NCBI RefSeq assembly: GCF_003987065.1
Contig: NZ_PIPY01000003.1
Location: 207,741 to 271,740 of the forward strand
Origin: Pseudidiomarina insulisalsae
Lineage (GTDB): Bacteria > Pseudomonadota > Gammaproteobacteria > Enterobacterales > Alteromonadaceae
Length of the DNA: 64,000 nucleotides
Direction: 5' to 3'
In this document: positions 42,549-51,979 of the stretch, in pieces
Layout: each line of letters starts with the position of its first letter
Position numbering within the stretch: position 1 is the stretch's first letter
Position numbers and translations under genes: made by a program
The notes under the pieces: model-generated
What the model saw: only the letters and a program-made list of their open reading frames with translations
The model's database searches: none
What the model was told of the DNA's origin: nothing

Positions 42549-43958
42549 ATGCGTGGTGTCACAACAGTCGCTGTATTGCTGGGGGTAACCTCAGTAATTA
42601 GCGGCTGTTCGCTTTTGAGCTCGCAAGAAGACACGCAGACAACTGCAGCGACCGAATCGCTGCAGTTTTTGTTTGCCGACGCGCCGAGCGCGCCTGATCG
42701 CGAAACGCTCACCCAATTTCCCTATCCGGTTACCTATGTGCAGTTTGCCAAGGGGGGCTCCACGGGCCCGCGCACCATTCTGGTGCTCGCCGCGACCGGC
42801 ACGCACGGTCAATACTGGTTTTCAGCGGGGAATGAAGCGCTGGTTTTATGGCAGGGAAGGGTGATCCGCAGCAGTCAGTTGCAGGTCGAGAACCGCCTGC
42901 ATACCGACAATTTACATGCCGATCCGCTGGCATGCTACCTGACCTCAACCAGCGCACCGGCAACGCAAAAAGATGATCCGTGCGCCGGCAGTTGGTCACG
43001 TACCATTCAACTCAAACGACCCGTGGCGAACTTTAACCCGCACCAGCCGCAGTACGAAATTGTCTCGCTGGAACTTCAGTCGCAGCTACAACGTAACGGC
43101 CGCGATATCAGCGAAACCGGCACCGCCAGCGAAGTGATTGGCGGTGACGTGGGCGCAAGTTATGACTTTACCAACAGCTATCGTCTGAGTACCGACGGTA
43201 ACTATGTGATCAGCAGCCGTCAGTGGTTAAGCCCACGGCATGGGTATGTTGAGCTTGAGATGGTGAATCTCGCCCAACCCAACGCGCCGCGCGGCGAAGT
43301 ACAAACCACTGACTTTAAAGTGCCGATCAACGCCTTTAAAGGCTCCGGCGCAGAGCCGCGACTGCGCGAGTTCGTTGAAGCCATGCAGCCGGAATTTTAT
43401 CCCGACAGCTACTGGCCGGGCCTGCGTATTCACAGCGACAAGCTGGATCAGCGCTTCGCCGCAAAACGCGCCGGCATGATAAAACGCCTGCGCATGCTGG
43501 TTGCAACTTACGAGCATGACAAGAACACTAAGCTGGCCCAGGCAGCAAAGCAGCTGCTGAATGATTTCCAACAGTGGCCCCTGCGCGCAAGCTATGTGCA
43601 CGGAATTGATCCGGCGCAGATGCGCGTGACCTTAAAGCATAATCCGCTACTGAACAGCCATGACGCCAATGAAGCCTATGAGATTGTGCTGGCAGAAGCA
43701 GGTACGCAGCAGCTTGGCCTGCAAACCAAGGCACAAGATCTGCCAGAGTATTTAACCGAGCGCTGGCAGATTCAGCCCGATGGCAGCGTGCGGCAGTTAC
43801 ACGCACACGTAAAGCAAACCGCAGAGCAGCCTGGCATTGTGCTGACTAGCATTGCTGAGCGTTATCTGCCCAAAGGCTTTCGCGACATTAACGCGCAGTT
43901 GGCCATGTTCTTGCAGCATTGGAACTATGCAGCGAGCGTACAGGAAAGCGCGCAATGA
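42549..43958 (+). CDS. Fused GfcB (YjbF-like lipoprotein) and GfcC (YjbG-like) capsule protein
   Basis: About 469 residues from ATG 42549 (TTG 42534 also in frame). The lipoprotein signal ends at VISG-Cys (residue ~20). The N-terminal ~240 residues resemble the YjbF/GfcB lipoprotein (FPYPVTYVQFAKGG; SRQWLSPRHGYVELEMVNL). The rest from about 245 (FKVPINAFKGSGAEPRLREF to QLAMFLQHWN) resembles the GfcC/YjbG periplasmic protein, with RLRMLVATYEHDKNTKLAQA and AEAGTQQLGLQTKAQ. In E. coli these are two genes, gfcB and gfcC; here no stop separates them. The operon order before gfcD matches. Export role is known for the family, not shown here. Confidence 0.75.
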   Translation: MRGVTTVAVLLGVTSVISGCSLLSSQEDTQTTAATESLQFLFADAPSAPDRETLTQFPYPVTYVQFAKGGSTGPRTILVLAATGTHGQYWFSAGNEALVLWQGRVIRSSQLQVENRLHTDNLHADPLACYLTSTSAPATQKDDPCAGSWSRTIQLKRPVANFNPHQPQYEIVSLELQSQLQRNGRDISETGTASEVIGGDVGASYDFTNSYRLSTDGNYVISSRQWLSPRHGYVELEMVNLAQPNAPRGEVQTTDFKVPINAFKGSGAEPRLREFVEAMQPEFYPDSYWPGLRIHSDKLDQRFAAKRAGMIKRLRMLVATYEHDKNTKLAQAAKQLLNDFQQWPLRASYVHGIDPAQMRVTLKHNPLLNSHDANEAYEIVLAEAGTQQLGLQTKAQDLPEYLTERWQIQPDGSVRQLHAHVKQTAEQPGIVLTSIAERYLPKGFRDINAQLAMFLQHWNYAASVQESAQ

Positions 43959-46159
43959 GCCAGCTGATCGGATTGCGCCTGACTGCACTTTCGCTTGCAA
44001 TGCTCAGCATACAGGGGCTTGCGAGCCATGCCGCGCAGGCAGAAACCCATGACGCCGACCCTTATACCACCGGCGACTTTGGTGGCGTGGGCCTAATGCA
44101 AACGCCCACCGCGCGTATGAACAGTGAAGGGCACCTGACCATAGGGTACAGCGACACCGACGACTATCGGCGCACGTCAATTACCCTGCAGTTGTTTGAC
44201 TGGATGGAAACCACCGCGCGCTATACCGATTTTCGTTACTCGTACTATTCAGACGATTTGGAGTTCAGCGGCGATCAGACCTTAAAAGACAAAGGTCTGG
44301 ACGTAAAATTCCGGCTGTATAAAGAGTCAAAATGGCTACCTGAAGTGGCGGTAGGCTTTCGCGACTTAGGCGGTACCGGGTTATTTGCCGGTGAGTATTT
44401 TGTCGCCAGTAAAGCGCTGGAAACCGAACAGCTAGGTACCTTTGACTTTCATTTAGGCCTGGGTTTTGGTTATTTGGGCCGGCGTGACAACTCCTATAAC
44501 CCGTTTTGTGAAATTACCGATGAGTTTTGTCGCCGCCCACGCCGAGGAACGCCAGGTGGCGGTGACGTCGAATGGGACAAAATGTTCAAGGGCCCGGCGG
44601 CGACCTTTGGCGGTGTGGAGTGGCAAACTCCGTTAACTGGTTTACGCCTGAAAGCCGAGTACGACCCGAACGACTATCAGCGGGAAAGCCTGCCAAACCC
44701 GATTGACCCGGAAAACCCGCGCGAAATCATCGTCGACAGCTACTGGAACTTCGGCGCTGAGTACGAATGGAATGACCTGCTCAACTTAAAACTAGGTTAT
44801 CAGCGCGGCAATACCCTGACCTTTGGCTTTAGCCTGCGCTACAACATGGCGACCGCGTATCAGGTGAAAACCGAAGCGCCACTGCGCGACGCAAAAGTCA
44901 GCACCACGCCAAGTTTTAACGAGCTGGACATTCAGCGCTTAAGCCAGGACTTACTGAACGAGACCGGCTTTAAAGTGAAACACGTCGCGCTTGCTGAGAA
45001 CAGCGTAGGGCAAGAACGCGTTACCTTTTATACCGAACAAACGCGTTATCGTGACCGCGAAGAAGCAGTACAAAAAGCCGCGCGCATTTTAAGTAATGAA
45101 TTGCCAGAAAGCGTCGATCGCTACGAAATAGCTGAACTGAAAGATGGTCTGGGCATTGTGCAATACAACATCAATGCGCCGTATTACAAAAGCGCCGCCC
45201 GCGCGACCCGCTTCTACCGCGAAGAAGCCGACGCCATCACCTTAAGTAACGTGCGCCCTGTTGGGGTAGCCCGTGGTTCCACCACGGGCCAAACCAGCCC
45301 CACGGGAAATATCAGCAGCGCACCCAAATTCGGCTACGCCTTCACCCCCACCCTAAGCCAGGCTTTCGGGGGCGCAGAAGACTTTTACATCTACCAGCTC
45401 GCGGTCATGGCCGACGGCTTCTATCATTTCAACCCGAACCTGCGTGCCAGCGGTACCATCGGTGTGAATATCGTCAACAACTACGACGAATTTAACTTCC
45501 TGGTAGATGACTTAGAAAACCCACTACCACGGGTGCGTACCCGCATTCGTGAATATGCCGACAACCAGTCACTCTGGCTGCAGAACCTGCAACTGGTCTA
45601 TACCGACCAGGCCAGCAACAACTGGTACTATGCCCTGTACGGCGGCTATTTAGAGCGCATGTTCGGCGGGGTAGGCGGTGAAGCCTTGTACCGTCCGCTG
45701 AACAGCCGCTGGGCCTTTGGCATTGACTTAAATTATGTGAAGCAGCGCGACCCGGAGAGCAGCTTCGCGTTGGAAGACTATGACGTAGTAACCGGTCATG
45801 CGAGCCTTTACTGGCGTCCGACGTGGCTGGACAGAAGTTTGCTAAAAATCCAGGCTGGCCGGTTCCTTGCCGGCGATGAAGGCGTGCAGTTGGATTTCTC
45901 GCATCAGTTTGACTCGGGCGTGCGCGCCGGTGCTTATGCCGCGTTCACCAACGTGTCACGAGAGGAATACGGCGAAGGCGGCTTTACCAAAGGGTTTTAC
46001 CTAAGCATACCCTTTGACCTGTTCTTTGTACGTAATACGCTGCAGCGCGGCACCATCGGCTGGCAGCCGATTACCCGTGACGGTGGCCAGATGCTGAATC
46101 GCAGCATTAACTTATACGAGACAACGGAAGCGCGCGGCTTTAAAGCTGGGCAGAACTAA
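43955..46159 (+). CDS. gfcD: GfcD/YjbH-type outer-membrane protein of capsule export
   Basis: A 734-residue outer-membrane protein from ATG 43955, overlapping the previous stop. The signal peptide ends about residue 31 (AQA^ETH). It begins with GDFGGVGLMQTPTARMNSEG, the conserved YjbH/GfcD start, and then shows many amphipathic beta strands of the barrel, and a C-terminal segment with GTIGWQPITRDGGQML. In E. coli GfcD is the outer-membrane part needed for group 4 capsule. An in-frame REP (45266-45289) encodes residues 438-445 (VARGSTTG), a likely loop. The AUG of gfcE follows 15 bases on. Confidence 0.87.
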   Translation: MSQLIGLRLTALSLAMLSIQGLASHAAQAETHDADPYTTGDFGGVGLMQTPTARMNSEGHLTIGYSDTDDYRRTSITLQLFDWMETTARYTDFRYSYYSDDLEFSGDQTLKDKGLDVKFRLYKESKWLPEVAVGFRDLGGTGLFAGEYFVASKALETEQLGTFDFHLGLGFGYLGRRDNSYNPFCEITDEFCRRPRRGTPGGGDVEWDKMFKGPAATFGGVEWQTPLTGLRLKAEYDPNDYQRESLPNPIDPENPREIIVDSYWNFGAEYEWNDLLNLKLGYQRGNTLTFGFSLRYNMATAYQVKTEAPLRDAKVSTTPSFNELDIQRLSQDLLNETGFKVKHVALAENSVGQERVTFYTEQTRYRDREEAVQKAARILSNELPESVDRYEIAELKDGLGIVQYNINAPYYKSAARATRFYREEADAITLSNVRPVGVARGSTTGQTSPTGNISSAPKFGYAFTPTLSQAFGGAEDFYIYQLAVMADGFYHFNPNLRASGTIGVNIVNNYDEFNFLVDDLENPLPRVRTRIREYADNQSLWLQNLQLVYTDQASNNWYYALYGGYLERMFGGVGGEALYRPLNSRWAFGIDLNYVKQRDPESSFALEDYDVVTGHASLYWRPTWLDRSLLKIQAGRFLAGDEGVQLDFSHQFDSGVRAGAYAAFTNVSREEYGEGGFTKGFYLSIPFDLFFVRNTLQRGTIGWQPITRDGGQMLNRSINLYETTEARGFKAGQN
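45266..45289 (+). repeat. GTAG-headed REP element, copy 3, inside gfcD
   Basis: GTAGCCCGTGGT (45266-45277) faces ACCACGGGC (45281-45289) around TCC, on the forward strand. The palindrome starts exactly on a codon and fills eight codons of gfcD (Val-Ala-Arg-Gly-Ser-Thr-Thr-Gly) with no frame break. Its right flank (CCAAACCAGCCC) resembles that of copy 4 (TCCAACCACCCA), so the whole mobile unit is longer than the core. Confidence 0.88.
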
Positions 46160-46174
46160 TCAGGAACGCTAATT

Positions 46175-47320
46175 ATGAAAATTAAACTGACCGCAGTATC
46201 ACTACTCGCTTTACTGCTTGGAGGTTGTGCATTAGCTCCGGGCGGCCATATTCCCGACAGCAGCAGCGGCGGCCTGTTTAGTGACGACAGCCGTAGCGCG
46301 TACGAGCAAGAGTTCAGCGAAGCCGAGCTGATGAAGCTGGTCGACGTATACCAAATCTCGCCCATGCTGCTCTCAGAGCTCGCACAAAAGCCCGCCAAGC
46401 CAGCCTTTAACAGTGCGCTTGAGCAAGCACGCGCCAACTATGACTATACCGTCGGCCGTGGTGACATTCTGAATGTGACCGTCTGGAACCACCCGGAACT
46501 GACTATTCCGGCGGGCTCAATGCGTAGCGCCGAAGAAGCCGGTAACTGGGTACACAGCGACGGTACTATTTTCTATCCGTACATTGGTAAAGTGCAGGTG
46601 GCGGGCAAGAAAGTGACTGAAATTCGGGAAGACATTACCCGTAAACTGGCCAAGTACATTGAAAGCCCGCAGGTGGACGTAACCGTGGCGGCATTTCGTA
46701 GCCAGCGCGTATTTGTGACCGGCGCGGTACAACAGCCAGGCACCGTACCTGTCACCAATGTGCCAATGACCTTAATTGAAGCGGTGAATGCCGCCGGTGG
46801 CCTCAACGAAGCCGCCAACTGGAACAAAGTCACCTTAACCCGTGGCGACATGGTGCGTGAATTTAACCTGCGCGAACTGTACCAGTCTGGCAACACCGAT
46901 CAGAACATTCTGTTGCAACCCAATGACGTAGTACACGTGGCACGTAACGACGACAACAAAGTCTTTGTACTGGGCGAAGTACGTAAACCCATGTCGTACA
47001 TGATTGGCCAAAGCGGCATGACCCTAGCTGAAGCGCTGTCAGAAGCAGGCGGCATGTTTGAAGCCACCGCCAACGCCTCGGGTATTTTCGTCATTCGCCA
47101 GGCCGAAGATGACAGCGGCAAAATTGCTAAAGTTTACCAGCTGAACGCTGAAAACGCCGTCGCCCTGGTTATGGCTGAGCAGTTTGAAATGCACCAGCGC
47201 GACATTGTTTATGTAACAGCCGCACCGATCAGCCGCTGGAACCGCGTGATCAACCAATTGCTGCCGTCCATCACCGGCCTGTACAGCATCGGCCGCTTCT
47301 CGGATGACATCGGCAACTAA
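46175..47320 (+). CDS. gfcE: Wza/GfcE-type capsule export lipoprotein
   Basis: A 381-residue outer-membrane polysaccharide export protein, the length of Wza. The lipobox ends LLGG-Cys18. The export domain (~95-185, YDYTVGRGDILNVTVWNHPE) is followed by two SLBB-type repeats (FVTGAVQQPGTVPVTNVPMT and FVLGEVRKPMSYMIGQSGMT), and a C-terminal helical tail that would cross the outer membrane. It forms the octameric exit channel for capsule. It works with the Wzc-type kinase encoded downstream. Confidence 0.93.
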   Translation: MKIKLTAVSLLALLLGGCALAPGGHIPDSSSGGLFSDDSRSAYEQEFSEAELMKLVDVYQISPMLLSELAQKPAKPAFNSALEQARANYDYTVGRGDILNVTVWNHPELTIPAGSMRSAEEAGNWVHSDGTIFYPYIGKVQVAGKKVTEIREDITRKLAKYIESPQVDVTVAAFRSQRVFVTGAVQQPGTVPVTNVPMTLIEAVNAAGGLNEAANWNKVTLTRGDMVREFNLRELYQSGNTDQNILLQPNDVVHVARNDDNKVFVLGEVRKPMSYMIGQSGMTLAEALSEAGGMFEATANASGIFVIRQAEDDSGKIAKVYQLNAENAVALVMAEQFEMHQRDIVYVTAAPISRWNRVINQLLPSITGLYSIGRFSDDIGN

Positions 47321-47489
47321 TTCTTTGTGACTAATGGGTAGCCCGTGGTTCTACCACGGGTCCAACCACCCACCATCACGGTGCATGTTATAACCTCTGT
47401 GTCCAGCCTTTCACGAACAACGAAAAGCGAAGCGCACGAATAACGAATAACGAAATCTACCCGAATCCAATAAGCTAAAACGACACGCA
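47321..47489 (+). other. Gap between gfcE and the phosphatase gene
   Basis: About 170 bases hold REP copy 4 and then an AC/GA-rich stretch with short near-repeats (ACGAATAACGAATAACGAAA at ~47434-47453). No gene, promoter hexamers or terminator was recognised. Read-through from gfcE is likely. Confidence 0.5.
47338..47361 (+). repeat. GTAG-headed REP element, copy 4
   Basis: GTAGCCCGTGGT (47338-47349) faces ACCACGGGT (47353-47361) around TCT, in the intergenic gap after gfcE. A likely outer pair is TGGG (47335-47338 region) with CCCA. Compared with copies 1 and 2, the stem pair A-T is replaced by G-C on both arms. Confidence 0.88.
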
Positions 47490-47936
47490 ATGTTCAACAA
47501 AATACTCGTGGTTTGCTTAGGCAACATCTGCCGCAGCCCCACCGCCAAATTCATGCTGCAACAAGCCCTGCCCGATAAACACATCGACAGCGCCGGTATT
47601 ACCGCCATGATCCGCGACGGCAAGCCGTGGAACATGGACGACAAAGCCCGTACCACCGCGAAGCAACGTGGTTACGAATTCGCTGAACATGCCGCGCAGC
47701 AACTAAGTCGTGAGCTACTTTCGAACCACGATCTGATTCTGGTTATGGACCACGAGCAACGTAACCATATTGGCAAGCGCTACCCCGAAGCATTAGCAAA
47801 AACCATGCTTTTAGGCCACTGGCTTGCGCCAGGCGGAAAGGAAATTCCCGACCCCTATCGTCGAAGCGACGACGTCTATCAACACGTTTTTGATCTCATA
47901 GAAAAGAGCTGTAACGAATGGAAAACAAGACTGTGA
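47490..47936 (+). CDS. etp: Low-molecular-weight protein tyrosine phosphatase (Wzb/Etp)
   Basis: A 148-residue cytoplasmic phosphatase. The active site is VVCLGNICRSPTAKFM, with nucleophile Cys9 and Arg15 (C-x5-R), and the general acid is Asp121 in EIPDPYRRS. It dephosphorylates the Wzc/Etk kinase encoded next to it and so cycles the export complex. The kinase gene starts 18 bases before its stop codon. In E. coli the same pair is etp-etk in group 4 and wzb-wzc in group 1 capsules; operon content here favours the former. Confidence 0.95.
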   Translation: MFNKILVVCLGNICRSPTAKFMLQQALPDKHIDSAGITAMIRDGKPWNMDDKARTTAKQRGYEFAEHAAQQLSRELLSNHDLILVMDHEQRNHIGKRYPEALAKTMLLGHWLAPGGKEIPDPYRRSDDVYQHVFDLIEKSCNEWKTRL

Positions 47937-50149
47937 ACACACCCGTGAACCAGCAAAACATGAAAGCCAGTGACCGTAATGAAGACGAAATCGATCTCGG
48001 ACGTCTGTTTGGCCTGCTCATTGACCGCCGTTGGCTAATTATCGGCGTAACCTTCGTGTTTATGGTGTTTGGCGTGCTCTATGCCATGCTCTCAACACCT
48101 ATTTATCAGGCCGATGCCTTATTACAGGTTGAAAAGAAATCAAGCGGCCTGCCCGCTTTAGGTGACGAATTCGGGGAAATGTTCACCTCTGACAGTGAAG
48201 CCGCCACTGAAATTGAGATCATGAAATCACGTATGGTGATTGGCGCGGTGGTCGATCAGTTAAAACTGACCAACAAGGTTACGCCACAGTATATGCCCAT
48301 TATCGGCGACTGGCTGGCGCGCCGCACCCCAGGTCAGGACGAACTGAGCATTACCACCTTTCAGGTACCCAAAGCCTACGAAGGCAAGCCGCTAGAGCTT
48401 GAATTCGCTGACAACGGCATTAGCTATGAAGTGACTGACGAAGCCGGCGATTTGGTGATTGCCGGGCGGGTAGGGCAACTGGCGGTGCTTGATGGCTTTG
48501 AGCTAAACATTACCGATGCGGTATTAACCGACACCGACACTTTCATTTTGGTGAAAGCGAACCGCCTACGCACCATTAAAGACATTCAGCAAAGCTTATC
48601 TGTAAGTGAGCGCGGCAAACAAACCGGTATTTTAAACGCCAGCTTCCAGCACCCGGACCGTGAGTACGCGGAAACCGTATTAAACGCAGTAGCACAGGAA
48701 TACATGCTGCAAAATATTCGCCGCAATGCCGCAGAAGCCGAAAACAGCCTGCAATTTATTGAGCAGCAACTGCCTGAGGTACGTCAGAATTTGACGCAGG
48801 CAGAGAATCGTTTGAACCAATACCGGTTACAAAGTCAGTCAGTTGACCTGTCTATTGAAACCGCCAGCTTACTTGAGCGGGTGGTGGAAATTGAAAAGCG
48901 CCTGAACGAATTGGAACTAAAAGAAAAAGAGCTTTCGCGTTTATACACCCGCGAGCACCCCACCTATCAGGCACTGCTTGAGCAAAAAGCACAGTTGTTA
49001 CAAGAGCAAAAACAGATCAACGAGCAAATTGGCAACCTGCCGGAAACCCAGCAAGAAGTACTGCGCATGGCGCGTGACGTTGAAGTGTCGCAAGAGATTT
49101 ACGTGCAGTTACTGAACCGTATGCAAGAACTGAATGTATTGAAAGCCGGTACTGTGGGTAACGTGCGTATTCTGGACGAAGCCGTCACCAGCCCGGAAGC
49201 TGTGGCACCAAAGAAAAGCCTGATTGTAGTGCTGGCGACCATGCTAGGTGGCATGGTGAGCGTTGGTTACGTGTTCTTAATGGCGGCGCTTAATCGTGGC
49301 GTGGAGTCACCGGAACAATTAGAAGAGCTGGGCATTAATGTTTACGCATCGGTACCGCTGTCGCCGGTACAAACCGATATGAACGAGCGTTTGGGCAGAC
49401 TTGTCGGTAAAACTAAAGAAGTCAAAGACTTGCCGTTCCTGGCCCTGGAAGACCCGGCTGACCTTGCCATTGAAGCCTTGCGTGGTCTGCGCACCAGCTT
49501 GCACTTTGCCATGCTGGAAGCGAAGAACAAAACCATTATGCTCTCAGGCCCGGCACCTGGGGTTGGTAAGAGTTTTGTGACCTTGAATCTGGCTGCAGTG
49601 CTTGCTCAGGCCGGACAAAAAGTCTTGGTCATTGATGGTGACATCCGTCGTGGGTATTTGCACCTATCGTTAGGGATTCAAAATAACTACGGTCTTTCAG
49701 ACTTCCTGGCAAGTGTCGATAAATCACAAGATGGCGGCGTGATTGATAAGAACAACCTGTCTGAAGTGATTCATAAAACCAAAGTGCCAAATATGCACTT
49801 TATCTCACGCGGTACTGCGGCTCCGAACCCTTCAGAGCTTCTTATGCACCCGCGTATGGAGAAAATGCTGGAGAAGGCAAACGAGCATTACGATTACGTG
49901 CTGATTGATACACCACCGATTCTGGCCGTAACCGACGCTGCCATTGTGGGCCGCTACGCAGGCACTTCATTGTTAGTTGCACGCTTTGGCGAAACCCCAG
50001 CGAAAGAAGTAGAAGCCACTGTAAAACGCTTCGCGCAGAATGGCACCGAAGTTCGTGGGGTTATTCTCAACGGTGTTGAGCGTCGTGCTAGTGGGTCTTA
50101 TGGATATGGCTACAGCTACGGTTATAGTTACAAGACAAGTGACGCGTAA
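47918..50149 (+). CDS. etk: Polysaccharide co-polymerase tyrosine autokinase (Wzc/Etk)
   Basis: A 743-residue inner-membrane bacterial tyrosine kinase. The Wzz-like domain starts with the helix at ~38-58 (WLIIGVTFVFMVFGVLYAML), followed by periplasmic coiled coils and a second helix at ~430-450. The cytoplasmic kinase has a Walker A PGVGKSFVTLNLA (~545), Walker A' LVIDGDIRR (~570), Walker B YVLIDTPPIL and a C-terminal tyrosine cluster SYGYGYSYGYSYKTSDA. It autophosphorylates on those tyrosines and controls polymer length and export. An alternative start is Met15. Codon and base use are like the genes before it; the next gene is AT-rich. Confidence 0.95.
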   Translation: MENKTVNTPVNQQNMKASDRNEDEIDLGRLFGLLIDRRWLIIGVTFVFMVFGVLYAMLSTPIYQADALLQVEKKSSGLPALGDEFGEMFTSDSEAATEIEIMKSRMVIGAVVDQLKLTNKVTPQYMPIIGDWLARRTPGQDELSITTFQVPKAYEGKPLELEFADNGISYEVTDEAGDLVIAGRVGQLAVLDGFELNITDAVLTDTDTFILVKANRLRTIKDIQQSLSVSERGKQTGILNASFQHPDREYAETVLNAVAQEYMLQNIRRNAAEAENSLQFIEQQLPEVRQNLTQAENRLNQYRLQSQSVDLSIETASLLERVVEIEKRLNELELKEKELSRLYTREHPTYQALLEQKAQLLQEQKQINEQIGNLPETQQEVLRMARDVEVSQEIYVQLLNRMQELNVLKAGTVGNVRILDEAVTSPEAVAPKKSLIVVLATMLGGMVSVGYVFLMAALNRGVESPEQLEELGINVYASVPLSPVQTDMNERLGRLVGKTKEVKDLPFLALEDPADLAIEALRGLRTSLHFAMLEAKNKTIMLSGPAPGVGKSFVTLNLAAVLAQAGQKVLVIDGDIRRGYLHLSLGIQNNYGLSDFLASVDKSQDGGVIDKNNLSEVIHKTKVPNMHFISRGTAAPNPSELLMHPRMEKMLEKANEHYDYVLIDTPPILAVTDAAIVGRYAGTSLLVARFGETPAKEVEATVKRFAQNGTEVRGVILNGVERRASGSYGYGYSYGYSYKTSDA

Positions 50150-50204
50150 AAAATCTACAGTTCGGATTACTATATTAATTAGTCAAACTTTATATTAATT
50201 CAAA

Positions 50205-50735
50205 ATGCAAAAAATGAAGATTTATTACAATTTTTACGTAATCACACGAACTTTATCATTATTCAAACTGCCGGGATTTCGAATTATAAGACGATGGGCC
50301 TATGAAAAAGCCTTCAGAACATCTAATTTATCGATCGGTGACAATGTTTATATTGTAACGCCTCATCTCAATCCGAAGGGTTCGAAAGTGATTTTTGAGC
50401 CATTTGTAGAATTAGGCTCTCATAGCTACCTTGATTATAGTGGATCTATTGAAATAAAAGCCAATTCAACGGTATCAGAGGGAGTAAAAATTTATACTCA
50501 CAATCACTCTGTGGATGGCAAAAAAGATTGGCGAAGAAACGAAATCGTATTCTCTAAATTACTAATCGAAGAAAATTGTTGGATAGGCGCAGGTTCCATT
50601 ATTACCGCTAGTGTTACAAGGATCGGAGCAGGCGCGATTATCGGAGCCGGCAGCGTTGTAACTAAGAATGTTCTGCCTAATTCTGTGGTTGCTGGTAATC
50701 CAGCAAAATTAATTCGAATGCGAAAATGCCGTTGA
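50205..50735 (+). CDS. Hexapeptide-repeat acyltransferase
   Basis: A 176-residue left-handed beta-helix protein. Hexapeptide repeats run from ~50 (LSIGDNVYIVTPHLN) to the C-terminus, with YTHNHSVDGKKDW giving the catalytic His, and NCWIGAGSIITASVTRIGAG, IIGAGSVVTKNVLPNSVVAG as the family block. It probably uses acetyl-CoA to O-acetylate a sugar of the repeat unit. It is the first gene of the AT-rich block, 55 bases after etk, and overlaps the next gene by ten bases. No strong ribosome-binding site is seen. Confidence 0.85.
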   Translation: MQKMKIYYNFYVITRTLSLFKLPGFRIIRRWAYEKAFRTSNLSIGDNVYIVTPHLNPKGSKVIFEPFVELGSHSYLDYSGSIEIKANSTVSEGVKIYTHNHSVDGKKDWRRNEIVFSKLLIEENCWIGAGSIITASVTRIGAGAIIGAGSVVTKNVLPNSVVAGNPAKLIRMRKCR

Positions 50736-51979
50736 GGATTTCTAAAAGAAGTGAGTATAGAGGCTTAACATTAAGCTTCATTATTTATGCTCTCGCGTCG
50801 TTTTCGCTTGTGATTTTTGATTTTATCGCTATTGATAGTTTCGAAAAGTCCTCTCTGAATGAGATTATCAAACAACGATCAATTGTTCTTTTGACCTTTC
50901 CTTTATTATTGCTTGGTTCTGATTATACGATTGTAAAGTTCGGAAAAATTAGTACGTTCCAAAAACGATGGATAACTCTTTTAATTATCCTGTTTTTGAT
51001 TTTCGTGGTTTTTGCGATTAGTACTAGCTACGATTTCGATAAAATAAATTACTCGCTTATTTTTCTCTCTGTAGTGGTATATGCATTCTGTGTGCTTGGC
51101 TCATCAATTTATAGACGAGAATCAAAATTTCTTAAAGCTCAGATATTATTAAACGGATGGAAAATATTATTGCTCATTCTGGGGTTAACGTTTATTATTT
51201 CTGACTCTCAAATATTATCTGCCTATATTATTCCCACTACATTTTTAGGGTTAATACTACTTTTAATATTGTCACCTAGAGTATTTCTTTTATTTTTTGA
51301 AGAAAACAAAGCTGATATTAATGAGCAAGCTATCACTAATTACGGTTTATTGATGATGCTCTCGTCATTCATTCTCGTTGCAGGGCAGTTTGGAGATCAA
51401 TTTTTCTCCACCATAGCGTTAAGTGATCAGTCACTACGTAAATATCTCCTCATTATAAATACGTTTGTTTTCCCAGTTGTTTTTTTTGGAACATTTATGG
51501 GTTTTATACTCTTACCGAAATGGGTAAATATGTCGGAGTCCCAAGTCAGAAAGGACTTTAATAAAATATTGTTCCTTTTCACTTTTGTCAGCGCACTGTT
51601 TTGTTTAATATCATACTATATCGCGAATTACTTGGCGCCGCTATTTTTCGACTCGCCGATTCCGCCTATAACACCTTTTGAAACCCTTGTTATTTATATC
51701 ATTGCACTGATGAGATCCTTTTATTCGGTATTCTCGACTTACTTTGGTGCGAGGTTTGGAAATAAAAGTCTCGGATATCTGGTTATAAGTAATTTAATTT
51801 TTATAATTCTGTTTTCCAGTGTTTTGCTAATTTCATTCCCCGTCCTCTTTGATGCGCAAAATGAAGATAGAAACCTACTATTGTTTTTATGTGTGATTGC
51901 CTTTTTCTGGGTTTCAAGGATTGCTTTGAGCATGTTTTTTTATAGAATGTCTGGTTTTGGAAGAGCTTGTTTCAGATGA
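50726..51979 (+). CDS. Wzx-like polytopic membrane protein
   Basis: A 417-residue membrane protein with ~11-12 hydrophobic helices. By position it would be the flippase of this polysaccharide block. Sequence motifs are weak, so a Wzx call rests on topology and on the pattern of two long helix bundles (KYLLIINTFVFPVVFFGTFM at ~237). The DNA is AT-rich with Ile, Phe and Leu codons ending in A or T. It overlaps genes on both sides. It could instead be another polytopic transporter. Confidence 0.6.
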   Translation: MPLRISKRSEYRGLTLSFIIYALASFSLVIFDFIAIDSFEKSSLNEIIKQRSIVLLTFPLLLLGSDYTIVKFGKISTFQKRWITLLIILFLIFVVFAISTSYDFDKINYSLIFLSVVVYAFCVLGSSIYRRESKFLKAQILLNGWKILLLILGLTFIISDSQILSAYIIPTTFLGLILLLILSPRVFLLFFEENKADINEQAITNYGLLMMLSSFILVAGQFGDQFFSTIALSDQSLRKYLLIINTFVFPVVFFGTFMGFILLPKWVNMSESQVRKDFNKILFLFTFVSALFCLISYYIANYLAPLFFDSPIPPITPFETLVIYIIALMRSFYSVFSTYFGARFGNKSLGYLVISNLIFIILFSSVLLISFPVLFDAQNEDRNLLLFLCVIAFFWVSRIALSMFFYRMSGFGRACFR

